A stretch of DNA of 64,000 nucleotides from Phascolarctos cinereus (Eukaryota > Chordata > Mammalia > Diprotodontia > Phascolarctidae), in the NCBI RefSeq assembly GCF_002099425.1, contig NW_018343982.1:12688501-12752500 (forward strand). The letters are read 5' to 3'. The notes under the pieces are model-generated. The model had not been told where the DNA came from. It made no database searches and was given only the letters and a program-made list of their open reading frames with translations. Position numbers and translations under genes: made by a program. The first letter of the stretch is position 1; the number at the start of each line of letters is the position of its first letter. Shown in pieces: positions 12,527-22,730 of this stretch.

Positions 12527-12538
12527 CACACACACACA
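12453..12538. repeat. (TG)n-(CG)n-(CA)n palindromic microsatellite
   Basis: TG repeats on the left, GCCTACACGCGCGCATG in the middle and about 17 CA units on the right. The two arms are mutually complementary and the tract is nearly all alternating pyrimidine-purine. Confidence 0.9.
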
Positions 12539-13974
12539 ATGTACCCAACAAGTGGTCATCCAATCTTTTTTTCAAGGATCACCAATAAAAAGGCACTTAT
12601 TATGTCCAGAGATAAGCCACTTTTCTTTGGAATGATTCTAATTGTTGGGGCTGGAATACTCACATATACAAGTAAGAACAACTCCTGATATATTAGCATT
12701 TCACATTAAAAATCTATGTTGCCTCTAGAGTAGAATACTTATAAAAATTGTACACTTTTTTCAGGCTAACGTAGATCATAATCTAAGTTTGGAACAAAGA
12801 CTATTTTCCAAAGTATAAACTTGTAATCTATGTGGGTTTGATTTTTTTAATAAATGTTTCATTTTTAATGCATGGTACAAAGACTGAAAAGCATCATTGG
12901 AGGGGGAAAAAAACTCATAGAAGAAAGTTGCAGCAAAAAAGTATTTTCACATTTATATGAAACTTTAAAAATTTCAAGCTAGAACTTTACTTTTATAATA
13001 CCACATACATAGTTTCCTGCTCCACTTTGCTCAATGAATCTATGCAAATTGGTCTTCTTTATATTGCTTCCCAGTGCTTGTAAGTGCTTGTTTAGAAACA
13101 AATTTTCTTTAGCCCAATCTAAAGTCCAGGATTTATTAGATTCAAGGATTTTTTGACAAGCTGCCAAGTTATTTACTCATTAGTTCAAGTTTCTCTGAAT
13201 GAGTACCAGAAGTATTGAGCCAAAGAAGCATAATAGAGTAAGTATCCATTTGGGTCTGTGAAGGCTTAACTGCAGAAAGCACAACTTATTAAGCTTCTCC
13301 TGGAGTCAACTCAACTACAGCAAAAACTCTTTCAAATTCATATTTATTTATTCATAGAGCTTGAGAAATGCTTGGGTTTGAACTGACAGCTAACTTTCTT
13401 GTTCCCCTATTATTGACATTTTTTTTATTTTGACTCTTTTATAACTAAACTTTCTCTTTAGTATATTATAGGGCCTGATAATTAACCAGCAAATAATGAA
13501 GTTTAGCCTCATTATCTAGGAGATTATAAATCAAGGCAGAGAGGTGTAGTCACTAGAAATCCACAGAGTCAGGAAGTTCTGAATTCAAGTCTAGAATTTT
13601 GACACATGATAGCTGTGGGTACCCCATCAACTTCCTAATACTATCATTTGCAGAACATTTGGCTGTCTGATATTTCCTTCTAGGGAGTTCCAGAAAATAA
13701 TGAATTTTTTTGGTTTAAACAAAAATTAAATAAACAAATAAAATAAATAAATAGAAAATCAGAAAAATTTAAGATGTCTAAATTTTACATTCAAAAATAG
13801 TATGTAGATGTTGTAACTTTAAGACATATTCCTAAAACTCAGTGAATATCATTTTATTTAAAAATAGGAATTATTTACATATGAATAAGGAATTAGAAGT
13901 TCTTTCTCTTACTGATTAAGCATTTGATAACATCTTCTCTTATTCACTAATGCTGCTATGAAATCATTTGGTTA
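12539..13974. other. Intron, mostly unique
   Basis: A weak sense MIR-like patch lies at about 13535-13640 (CAGAGTCAGGAAGTTCTGAA, GATAGCTGTGGGTACC). Nothing else was recognised. Confidence 0.45.
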
Positions 13975-15000
13975 GAGCAAATGAGGGATGTGATCACAAA
14001 GGTAAAGCAGATAATTTTGATTACATGTAGGTGAAAAGATTTTGTATGAACAAAACTGATACAACTAGACTAAGAAGAAAAGCAGTTGACTGGGAAAAAT
14101 CTTTGCATCAAATATTTGATAAAGGACTTATATCCAAGGTATATTGTAACTAATACAAATATATAAACCCAAAAGTCTTTTCCCAATACAATCCAAAAAT
14201 ATAAGCAATCACATATCACAAATAATAATAAAATGCAAATCAAAACAAGGCTGAGGTTTCACCCCACAGCCAGCAAATTGGCAAAAATAATGAAAAAAAA
14301 AAGATGGGAATAGTCAATATTGAAGGGGTTATGAAATGAAGGGCATACTAATATGCTGCTGGTGAAGCTATGAACTAATTGAACCATTCTGAAATATTCT
14401 TAGAAACTGACTAAAAATCCATAACCTTTGCCCTAGAGATCCCATTATAAGGCATGTACTTCCCAAAAGTCATTGAGTAAATAAAAGTGCCATAAACACC
14501 AAAATATTTAGAGTACCACTTATTCTTACTTTGAATTAGATATCCATTGACTAGAAAATGGCTAACTACCTTGTAATACACAAATGCAATGGGATGTTAT
14601 CACACTGTAAGATGATGTGATATGATGGATACAGAGAAGCAGAAGAAGACTCACATGGACGGAGGTGAAATAAAGTTAAGAGAATCAGCAAAACAATATG
14701 CACAGTGATTACAACAATTTAAATGGAAAGATCAACAAAACAATCCAACCTGACAACTCTAAAATTATAATGACCAAGCTTGGTCCCCCAAAATATATAC
14801 AAGAATGTGCTTCCCTCCCTTCTTTTAAAAGATGGGCAACAGTGAGGATGGAACACTACATATAATTTCAGACTTGGTTGATGTGTTAGTGAAGTTTGCT
14901 GAACTATTTCTAAATCTTTTAAAAAATGTATTATAAGGTAGTTACTCTCTAGTAGGGCGCAAGAGGGGTCTACTGGGAAATATATGTGATGTAAAAAGAG
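13975..15000 (+). mobile_element. Ancient L1 remnant, ORF2 3' end and 3' UTR
   Basis: Sense L1 words in order: GATTTTGTATGAACAAAACT, CTGGGAAAAATCTTTGCATC, GATAAAGGACTTATATCCAA, ATGCAAATCAAAACAAGGCTGAGG, ATGCTGCTGGTGAAGCTATGA, CCTTTGCCCTAGAGATCCC, and a 3' UTR ending near GGGAAATATATGTGATGTAA. It is frame-broken throughout and lacks a poly(A) tail. Confidence 0.8.
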
Positions 15001-15439
15001 AATACATTTTCAAAATCATTTGGTTAATCTTATGTGAAATACATCTTAGTTAAAGTAGAAGAACTTTAGGGGAGCTAGTTTTTTGGACCAAAAAAAAAAT
15101 AACTCCACAGGAATCTTGCAATATCTCTGTATCTCTATTTTGTGTATTATTTAGACCAGTTCTCCTCTAGACTTCTTCCAATAACCATGAAATTGCAGTA
15201 GCTTTTATTCCCTGGATTATTCAGACATTTCAGGAATTAATCAAATGAGTTATTTCAATTTAGTTGTATAAAAATATTCCATGCTAAATTTCAAGGGCCT
15301 TCATCATCATGACTGCCTGTTGCATTATGAAGCTAGTTATAACATGGAGAAGAGTAGGTCAGGGATTAGACTAGTGTCTTATCAGCAGAGGGGAGCTTTT
15401 TGATAAGTAAATTCTCTCTATCAATGCATATTGACACCT
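15001..15439. other. Intron, no clear feature
   Basis: Unique AT-rich sequence between the L1 remnant and a MIR copy. Confidence 0.5.
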
Positions 15440-15595
15440 TCTCTATAACTTATAGTCTTACAGAGTTACCTTGAGCATTTAGAGGTTTAATTACTCATCT
15501 AGGGTCACTCAGTCTTTGGGTGTCAGAGTAGGACTCAGACTCATGTCTGTCTGCCTCACAAGCCAGCTGTAGCCAGGGTGCTATTCAGACAATTG
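15440..15595 (-). mobile_element. MIR-type SINE fragment
   Basis: Antisense words: CATTTAGAGGTTTAATTACTC, TAGGGTCACTCAGTCTTTGG, GTAGGACTCAGACTCATGTC. Confidence 0.65.
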
Positions 15596-15709
15596 TGGTA
15601 TGAGTTAGCTGTGACTCTGTCCAAACTGAGTGTACTAACAGATAAGAACCCAATGCAGGGAATTTGATCTTAGACTTCTGGAATGTTCATTTCAATCTAT
15701 CAATGTCTT

Positions 15710-16411
15710 TTTTTTTCTATTTTTATCTCAAAAGTTTTTTTTTCTTTTTTTTATTAATTTGTATTGATTTATTAACAATCACTTCCATAAGCTTTTGAGT
15801 TTTAAATTTTTCTCCTCCTCCCTCCCTCTCTCACCAGGCTGGCACACAATTTGATATAGGCTAGACATGTACATTCCTATTAAACATATTTTCACATTAG
15901 TGATGTTGTAAGGAAGAATTAGAATCAATAGGAGGAACCATCAGAAAGAGGAAACAAAACAAAACAAGAAGAAAAAGAAAAGCAATAGTATGCTTCAATC
16001 TGCATTCAAACTCCATAGTTCTTTCTTTGGATGTAGATAGCATTTTCCATCATGAGACCTTTGGAGATGTCTTAGATACTTGCATTGCTGAGAAGGGCTA
16101 AGTCTATCAAAGTTAGTCATTGCACGACATGGCTGTTACGGTGTACAATGTTCTCCTGGTTCTGCTTACTTCACTCAGCATCAGTCCATGCAAGTCTTTC
16201 CAGGTTTTTCTGAAATCCACTTGCTCATCATTTCTTATAGCACAATAGTATTCCATTACATTCATATACCACAACTTGTTCAGCCATTCCCCAATTGATG
16301 GGCATTACCTTAATTTCCATTCTTTGCCACCACAAAAAGAGCTGCTATAAATATTTTTGTACATATGGGTCCTTTTCCCATTTGTATGATCTCTTTGGGA
16401 TACAGCCTTAT
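15710..16411 (-). mobile_element. 5'-truncated marsupial L1 (3' UTR plus ORF2 end)
   Basis: The left edge is a T-rich antisense poly(A) tail (15705-15760). It runs through antisense 3' UTR (AAGCAATAGTATGCTTCAAT, CTTTCTTTGGATGTAG) into antisense ORF2 (TTCTCCTGGTTCTGCTTAC, CACTCAGCATCAGTCCATGC, CAGCCATTCCCCAATTGATG, CTTTGGGATACAGCC). The flanks TCTATCAATGTCTT (15696-15709) and TCTATCAATTTCTT (16412-16425) match at 13 of 14 bases, which fits a target-site duplication. The copy is less diverged than the L1 at 13975. Confidence 0.9.
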
Positions 16412-16425
16412 TCTATCAATTTCTT

Positions 16426-16929
16426 CAGGCTACATAGATGGCTTTGTTTCATGGATTGTCCCTGGACAAAAGTGGCACCAAATAAAGCAAGCATAAATGG
16501 GTTGAAATCTGCATTGTTATAAGGAATAGCCATTTTGAACAGATCACAGATAAATTAGAGTATGTAAATGCCTAACCTGGAATGGCGGAAAACCTGGGTA
16601 TTTTTGCTCAATCTCCCCTTATTATAGCTACTTAAAAGTATAAGGACATGACCTCTGAGAACTATTTCTGAAATTTTAATAATAGAGAATAAGTCATTGT
16701 GTTGGCATGTGTTAGCATATCTCACAGCTTAAATTACTGATGAATAACTGACTACAATAAATGTGTTGCCTAAGCATGCTTCTACCAGTTTGATAAATAA
16801 TGCCAGCAGACACAGAGTTGTTTCAAAGATTGTTTTTCACATATTTTATTCCATCAATATGAAGCCCTCTGAGGTCACAGCTAGTGTATTGGTCCTGGGT
16901 ATTTATCCAGAACAATAACAGCATTACAA
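16426..16929. other. Intron, no clear feature
   Basis: Unique AT-rich sequence. Confidence 0.5.
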
Positions 16930-17545
16930 ACAGCGAATTGCAAAATGTGGTGTATGTTTCTCTCTGCCTATAGGCAAAGGAATTTTGACAACATTATAAC
17001 AGCTGGACCAAACCACTTCACATGAAGCTAAGTGAACAAAATGAAGAGAGTCGCTTTGTCCACAGAATGCCCAAAGTGTTTGAAAATATTCTCCACATGT
17101 TGGCATAGGCAAGGGATGACATCAGACCTAATACAGTTGTCAAACACTGGCACAGATAAAGTGCTGGAGCCCCTTCCCACACAAGAGGCGACATGTGGGA
17201 CCAGAAACAAAAGAAAGCATCATTATTTTTAAGTTAGAGAAAAGATCAGATAGCTTAAATGATTGTGGTAATGGGTCTAATCATGAAGGTAATGCAACCA
17301 AGAATATTTTCTTATCAATGCTAAAAGAAAGTAGTTGACTAAACTATGCAACAGCCCAAGTAGAGTGGAAGAAGAGAAAGTTTTAACAAAAAGTTCCAAC
17401 AGATGCTGAAAAGGATGGAATGCTTAAAAAAAATGCTAAGCTTAGTGAGAAAGAATAACACAGACTGTGTGCAGCTGCTGCAGCACCATAGAAAGGCATT
17501 AGAGAAAATAAAATTAAAAGAAATAAGACTGAGCTTCTTCACGAC
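16930..17545. pseudogene. Unassigned segment with protein-like frames (possible retrocopy)
   Basis: Composition is more even than in the neighbouring intron. Short open stretches lie on both strands (for example 17032-17232 on + and 17028-17210 on -), plus a lysine-rich stretch near 17380-17530 on + reading KKFQQMLKRMECLKKMLSL. No family was recognised and no target duplication or poly(A) was found. It may be a decayed processed pseudogene or chance. Confidence 0.25.
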
Positions 17546-18104
17546 TTGTCTATTATTTTTTCTCTAATGGATATTTCATTTTCAACGTAAGGTTTTAGTG
17601 GATAGGTAGCTATATTTACAGTGCTTGTATCTCACTCCCATAGACACACAGTATAGGGGTAGCTGTCTACTTTTTTCCCCCTAATTTCAAAGCATTTCAT
17701 TATTAACTTTTTAGATTTTGGCAATCTTGGGGAAAACTTAAATTACAGTCATTAAAGTTCCCTTTCTAAATTATGTCTCAATTTCAACAGGTAGTTGGTG
17801 ATCACTTTCTGAGCTAGCTGCCAAGGTGCTCCATTATCTGCCATGGATCACCTCCATCTAGTCCACTTAAGTAGTGAAGAGTGTCTATATGGTTGATAGA
17901 AAGACAATTTCAGGGAATATTACATATACTTAAAAAAGTAATAATAATTTCCTTCAAATCACATTATTAGCCTCCAAAATTGATAAAATATTAATATCCC
18001 ATAATGGCTGTACTTTCTAAACATCTCTAGGTTGATGGTAAATCTTAGTGGCAGCTCATTTGAAGTCCTAACTCAGCAAGATAATGAATTCATGAAGTCT
18101 GATT
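17546..18104. other. Intron, no clear feature
   Basis: Unique AT-rich sequence. Confidence 0.5.
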
Positions 18105-18190
18105 ACAGAATGCTACAGCTAGAAAGAACCTAGAAGATCTTCTTCTCAATCTCTTTCATTTTGTAGATGAGGAGACAGAGGCTCAGAGAG
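18105..18190 (-). mobile_element. MIR-type SINE fragment
   Basis: CTACAGCTAGAAAGAACCTAG and TTGTAGATGAGGAGACAGAG, followed by GCTCAGAGAGGTAAGGAC, read as an antisense MIR/CORE arm. Confidence 0.7.
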
Positions 18191-19225
18191 GTAAGGACTT
18201 CAGAGGACCATAAAAGCTCAGAGTAGGAGGAGAGCTCTGAGGTCACCTTATCTTACCTTTGCCTGAAACATGAATCTTGTCTGTTACATCCCCAGCAAGT
18301 AGTTGATTATTGAGGCATCTCAGATATTTCAGAAAGCTCTTTCTTACTGATATCAAGCCAAAAATCTATTTTTCTGTAACATCTACTCACAGATCATAGT
18401 TCTGTCTTCTGGTGCCAAGCAAAATAAGCCTAATTCATCTTCTCTATGGCTACACTTTAGAGATTCAAAGACAGCTACTCCAGTGTCCTTTGCTTTGCTT
18501 TTCCAAGCTAGACATCCTTAGTTCCTCTTCTAGCATTATCCTAAGTACCATCACCCTCTGCATGTGCATTGCTGCTTCTGTCCTTCCTAAAATGTGGCAT
18601 CAGAACTGAACATAATACTCCAGTTATGATCTTCCCAATTATGCTTCAGTATTCAAGACTGTGCAACTCTGTTGTTTTACTTTGTACCAACTCAAATTGA
18701 AATTCCTCTGTGGCTCAATAGATGGTCTTTAACAGTTTCTGTGACTGAAGAATTCATCACACTGCAGCATCTGGTAATAAAACTTTAGATTTAGCTAGCC
18801 TAATTCTAGGACAGTGGGTATATGTTCTTCCACAAGGCCTACATTAAAAAATATTCCAGCTTGATAAAATCCACTTGTGTTCTATTATCAGCAAAGCCTT
18901 TGAGAACTCAGGGTCACCTTCAGCACTATAATGAAGTAGTGAAGAGGATTTTAGTAGAGATCTGGACACTTAACTTAATGGTCTTACATAATGTGTGTAT
19001 ATATGTGTATGTGTGTGTAGATGACTGTCATGTCATACTGTTAAATAAAGCTTTCAATCCACTAAAAACTCTACATGTTATTCACTGTGGTCTAGCCATG
19101 TCTACTCCCTCCCTCACCCTATACTCAACTAATTATCTGGTTGGTTTGATTATTTAATCTAAGAGCACTGTTTTATATTTAAATCTATGAAACTTAATGT
19201 TAAATGCAAATTCATCATTATTCAG
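18191..19225 (-). mobile_element. L3/CR1-type LINE, ORF2 3' part and 3' end
   Basis: Antisense CR1 words in order: CAAGTAGTTGATTATTGAGG, TCTGGTGCCAAGCAAAATAAG, CAAAGACAGCTACTCCAGTG, CTTCCTAAAATGTGGCATCAG, AACTGAACATAATACTCCAG; then, after a poorly conserved centre, CACTAAAAACTCTACATGTT, GTCTAGCCATGTCTACTCCC and AATTCATCATTATTCAGC. On the minus strand these fall in the C-terminal half of a CR1-clade reverse transcriptase. It is ancient, with no open frame. Confidence 0.75.
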
Positions 19226-19494
19226 CATTATTATTATAGACTGACCAATAGCACAGTTAGACAGATAAAGAAATAGTTGACTGTCCAGAAACATACCTAA
19301 TCTTTAATGATTTGATGACAACTTGGAAGGAAGTTTCTCTTAGGATGTCTCAGGGATTTGTGCCTGTCCCTTTGCTGTTTAATGATTTTTATTAAGAATA
19401 CTTCTCAAATTGTCAAGTGGCACAATGGATGATATTAAGGATTTTTTTAAAAATTGATTGTCAAAAAAATAAAAATAAAGTTATCGGCTTAGAA

Positions 19495-19643
19495 CAAGGG
19501 TCAGGAAACTATTTTTGTTTCCTATTATGGCCCATAAAAGACAATTATATTTAGAAACATAAAAACCATTTTTAACTTGAGGCATATACAAAAACAGGTG
19601 GCAGGCTGAATTTGGTCCACTGGCTATAGTTTGCTGATCCCTG
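19495..19643 (+). mobile_element. hAT-type MITE inside the L3 copy
   Basis: Ends CAAGGGTCAGGAAACTA and, read inward from the right, CAGGGATCAGCAAACTA: 14 of 17 identical terminal inverted repeats. The flanks GCTTAGAA (19487-19494) and GGCTAGAA (19644-19651) match 6 of 8, fitting the 8-bp hAT duplication. The inner ACAAAAACAGGTGGCAGGCTG matches Charlie-like MITEs whose ends read GGGTCAGCAAACTA. There is no coding sequence. Confidence 0.8.
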
Positions 19644-19738
19644 GGCTAGAATATTAATCTAAATTTAAAAAGATGAAATTTAATAGGGATAAATGTAGAA
19701 CAGTATGTTTGGGTTAAAAAAAACTTCACAAGTACAAG

Positions 19739-19995
19739 GGAGTAATAATTATCATCTATATAGGGCTTTAAGGTTTGCAAAGAGCTTTACAAATATGATC
19801 TCATTTTATCCTCACCACAACCCTGAGGGGTAGAAATTCTTATTACCACCATTTTACAGATCAGGAAACTGAGGCAAACTGGGGTAAGGTGACTTGTCCA
19901 AAGTTACACAGCTAGTAAGTATCTGAGGCCAGATTTGAACTTAGGTCTTCCTGACTCCAGGTCCAGCGCTCTATTCACTGGCCCACCTTAGCTGC
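19739..19995 (-). mobile_element. Marsupial CORE/tRNA-type SINE inside the L3 copy
   Basis: Antisense: GGGCTTTAAGGTTTGCAAAG, CCATTTTACAGATCAGGAAA, CTGAGGCAAACTGGGG, TTACACAGCTAGTAAGTATC, TGAGGCCAGATTTGAAC, CTTCCTGACTCCAGGTCC, ending at the SINE head CCCACCTTAGCTGC. It is nearly full length and much better preserved than the L3 it interrupts. Confidence 0.9.
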
Positions 19996-20240
19996 AGTAG
20001 ACATGATTATATAGATATTTGTCTTAGAAAGATTGGAGGATTTAGTAGACAGCAAGCTTAGTGTGAGTCAAAAGTAAGTTATGTCAGAAAAAAAAAAAAA
20101 GCAAATGGTCTCCTGGGCTGCATTGAAAAGCCTGGCATCCAGGACTAGGGAGGTGATAGTCCCAACTGTATTTTGCTCTTGTCAGACCACATCTTAAAAA
20201 TCACATTCATTTATGGGAACCACATTCTAGGAATGTTACT

Positions 20241-20313
20241 TATAACCTAGCTCAGTCAGTACAGCATGAGACTCTTATTGTCAGGGTCCTAGGTTTGATT
20301 CCCACGATAGGTG
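20241..20313 (+). tRNA. tRNA-Lys(CTT)-like pseudogene
   Basis: TAGCTCAGTCAGTACAGCAT is almost identical to the D arm of vertebrate tRNA-Lys(CTT). It is followed by GAGACTCTTATTGTC (anticodon CTT kept, anticodon stem weakened) and a T arm AGGTTTGATTCCCACG. The acceptor stem TATAACC / GATAGGT barely pairs, so it is not a working gene. It may be the head of a composite element with the SINE that starts 13 nt downstream. Confidence 0.75.
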
Positions 20314-20326
20314 CAGTTGTAAATTT

Positions 20327-20495
20327 TGGGGCAGCTAGGTGGCGTAGTGGATAGAGCATTGGCCCTGGATTCAGGAGGACCTGAGTTCAAATCCAGCCTC
20401 TGACACATAACACTTACTAGCTGTGTGACCCTGGGCAAGTCGCTTAACCCCATTGCCTAGCCAAAAAAAGAGAGAGAGAGAGAAAGAAAGAGAGA
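20327..20495 (+). mobile_element. Marsupial tRNA-derived SINE, near full length
   Basis: Starts GGGGCAGCTAGGTGGCGTAG and continues TGGATAGAGCATTGGCCC, GAGGACCTGAGTTCAAATCC, CTTACTAGCTGTGTGACCC, TGGGCAAGTCGCTTAACCC, with a GA/A-rich tail at 20464-20495. GTTCAAATCC is the RNA polymerase III B-box-like word. This is the best preserved SINE in the window and among the youngest insertions. Confidence 0.95.
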
Positions 20496-20743
20496 GAATG
20501 TTTTTTTAAAAAAAGTAAATAGAAAAGGACCTGAGAATTCTGCCATATGATGATTAGTTTAAGGAATTGGGGGTATTTTAGCCCATGGAAGAAAAAAAAA
20601 TTATATCTGTTTTTCATGTAGGAAAGGAATTGGGCTTTTTTGTGCTAGGCTCAGGGGGCAAATATTAGGAACAATATTGGGTGAAAAGTTGAAGTGAGTC
20701 AAGTCTATGTAACATTTGAGGAAAAACCTTATAATAATTAGAG

Positions 20744-20959
20744 CACGTACTTTACCTGGGGGCCATAGATCCCCAGAAGTTTGTGTATGTATTTTAGGGG
20801 GTCCATGCACTTGAATGAGGAAAACAATCTATTCTCACTAACTTCTCACTAGCATTTTCCTTCAATTATTTAAAAACATTTTGAGAAGGGGTTAGTCGGA
20901 TTCACCAGACTGCCAGGCTGGGGTCCATGATAGACAAAAATGGTTATGAACACCCTCAG
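20744..20959 (+). mobile_element. hAT-type MITE (MER5/MER20-like) inside the L3 copy
   Basis: Left ACTTTACCTGGGGGCCATAG and right GGGGTCCATGATAGACAAAA ... GGTTATGAACACCC form imperfect inverted ends. The interior has TTTGAGAAGGGGTTAGTCGG and TTCACCAGACTGCCAGGCTG, typical of Charlie-type MITEs. The L3 sequence continues on both sides. Confidence 0.75.
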
Positions 20960-21124
20960 TTATAGAAGTAGAATGGTCTGCCTATGAGGTAAGATTCTTG
21001 CCTTGTGTCTTCAGGCAAAGGCTGGATTATTACTTGTTGAGTATGTGGTAGACGCAATATTATTCCAACAGGGATTGAATTAGATGGCTTCTAAGCTCCC
21101 TGCCAACTCTGAGCTTCTCAAGTT

Positions 21125-21320
21125 CCAGCCTCTTGGATCTATTGCATCATTCCAGTTGTGTTCCATTACCATCAATTAGAAATTATCCCTTCCAGAATTG
21201 TGTCATTCGAAAATGTGATAAGGGTACGATCTATGTCTTCATACTAGTCATTGAAAGAAATAGAACAGAGTACAAAAGTGTGTAGAATTTCACAAAAAAT
21301 TCTACTCTTTTCAAATGAGG
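21125..21320 (-). mobile_element. L3/CR1-type LINE fragment (first part of a split copy)
   Basis: Antisense words GTGTCATTCGAAAATGTGATAA, CGATCTATGTCTTCATACTAG and TCATTGAAAGAAATAGAACAGAG match the CR1 region followed by the segment at 21875, so the two are one element split by a SINE tail and a hAT element. Confidence 0.65.
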
Positions 21321-21329
21321 TAACGACTG

Positions 21330-21412
21330 TAAAAATGCTTGCAAACTTTAAAGCACCATAAACTCTAGCTATTATTATTTATTATTACTAATTATCATTA
21401 TTATTATTTCAG
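21330..21412 (+). mobile_element. SINE 3' end with (TTA)n tail
   Basis: AATGCTTGCAAACTTTAAAG, CACCATAAACTCTAGCTATT and a run of TTATTA words form the 3' end of a marsupial SINE. The 5' part is missing. Confidence 0.65.
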
Positions 21413-21433
21413 GTTAACATTGATACATTGATA

Positions 21434-21766
21434 TTGGGGTTAGCAAACTGAGGCCCACAGACCAAATCTAACCTGATGTCTGTTTTTGTACAGCCAATGA
21501 ACTGAGAATTTTTTTATATTTTAAGATGATATCTAAGATAATTATAAATAATATTTTATATAGCTACTAAATCCTGCAGACCAAATCTGGACCATTGCCT
21601 GTTTTAGTATGGCCCACAAGTCAAGTAGCTTTTAAATTTTCAAGTATTATTTTTAACACATTTTAAAATAAATTTTAATTTTGAAATGTAAAAACCACTA
21701 TTTTAATATATAATGATGATGACAATTAGTGTTTTAAATGTAAAAAAAATTAGCTATCAGGTTACT

Positions 21767-21819
<53 letters not shown>

Positions 21820-21863
21820 AGGCAGTGGTCCAGAGACCCATAGGCAGTATCTGCCAACCCACA
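21434..21863 (+). mobile_element. hAT-type MITE with internal (CA)n
   Basis: Left TTGGGGTTAGCAAACTGAGG and right (read inward) TGTGGGTTGGCAGATAC are imperfect inverted ends. Interior words ACCAAATCTAACCTGATG, TGTTTTTGTACAGCC and AGTATGGCCCACAAGTC are the 'GGCCC/AAATCTGGCC' type of Charlie MITEs. It is old and longer than the copy at 19495. Confidence 0.6.
21768..21818. repeat. (CA)n microsatellite
   Basis: About 25 uninterrupted CA units inside the hAT MITE. Confidence 0.95.
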
Positions 21864-21874
21864 TATTCATCAAT

Positions 21875-22730
21875 AGTCTTTGAGTTCAGTCATTCAGCCA
21901 CGTCTGAATACACTTAACTATATTTAAATCTAATCTACATCTTCTCTGTCCATGAGGAGATCCGAAGAGACTTTTTTCAAACTCCTTGATGAAATTCTGC
22001 TTTAATATGGCCAAGAGAATTCTCTTGATCTATATAGTACTTGTCCAGTAAATGTGTTCAAAAAGGAAATAAAGTTAATCTGGCGTGACTTGTTCCTAAT
22101 GAACGCATGCTGGCTTTTAGTCATCATTGCTTCCTCTTCTAAGTGCTCACAGACTTATTTAGTAATGTTCTAGAATTTTCCCATGAAGCAAAATCATGCT
22201 CAATACTCTATACTTTAAAGATGCTATCTTATTCCCTTTTTGAAAAGCAGGTCTTTTTACAGATGCATGCAACTCCTTCATTCTCCATGATTCCTCAGAA
22301 ATTACCAATACTTATTTAACAATCACATATGCAAGTTCTTTTAATACCCTAGGTTATAATTAAATACAGATCAGGTGACTTAAACTCATTTATAGAACTT
22401 AGGTGCTGTTTTACTATCTCATTACTTATCTTGGATTTTGATTCCCTTACTCATTTTTATTTCTTTTTTGCAAAGCATTTTTTTTTACTTCCCAGCCTAA
22501 AAATCATTAGTGGAATACAGATATGAATCAGACTTGAGTAGTTCCACATTGTCATCTATTGTTATGGTCCCACATTCAATTCAGTCATTCATGTCTGTCC
22601 ATTTCTTTTCCTTGACTGTGTTAGGTTTAATTAAAAAAAAATACCCCTTCTTGTCATCCTTTGGACTGCTTACACGCCTTGCTTCATTGTGAGTATTTAT
22701 CCCTCTTAAAACTTATTCTTAAAAGACCCT
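21875..22730 (-). mobile_element. L3/CR1-type LINE (second part of a split copy)
   Basis: Antisense words: AGTTCAGTCATTCAGCCACG, CTACATCTTCTCTGTCCATG, AAAGGAAATAAAGTTAATCTGG, CGTGACTTGTTCCTAATGAA, TCATCATTGCTTCCTCTTC, AATGTTCTAGAATTTTCCC. It covers upstream ORF2 relative to 21125-21320. Confidence 0.75.

Larger units (their letters stand above)
19250..21122 (+). mobile_element. L3/CR1-type LINE, interrupted by four or five later insertions
   Basis: Sense words in order: GACAACTTGGAAGGAAGTTTC (19318), TCAGGGATTTGTGCCTGTCC, AAGATGAAATTTAATAGGGA (19670), CTTCACAAGTACAAGGG, ACTAGGGAGGTGATAGTCCC (20140), GACCACATCTTAAAAATCAC, GAATTCTGCCATATGATGA (20533), GGCAAAGGCTGGATTATTAC (21014) and the 3' end AGATGGCTTCTAAGCTCCC. 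About 40 bp of expected sequence is missing at the tRNA/SINE junction. The insertions (19495-19643, 19739-19995, 20241-20495, 20744-20959) are listed separately. Confidence 0.8.

Noticed and set aside
20327-20400. SINE head as a tRNA gene
   Set aside because: The head and B-box-like GTTCAAATCC are SINE parts; no cloverleaf can be drawn.
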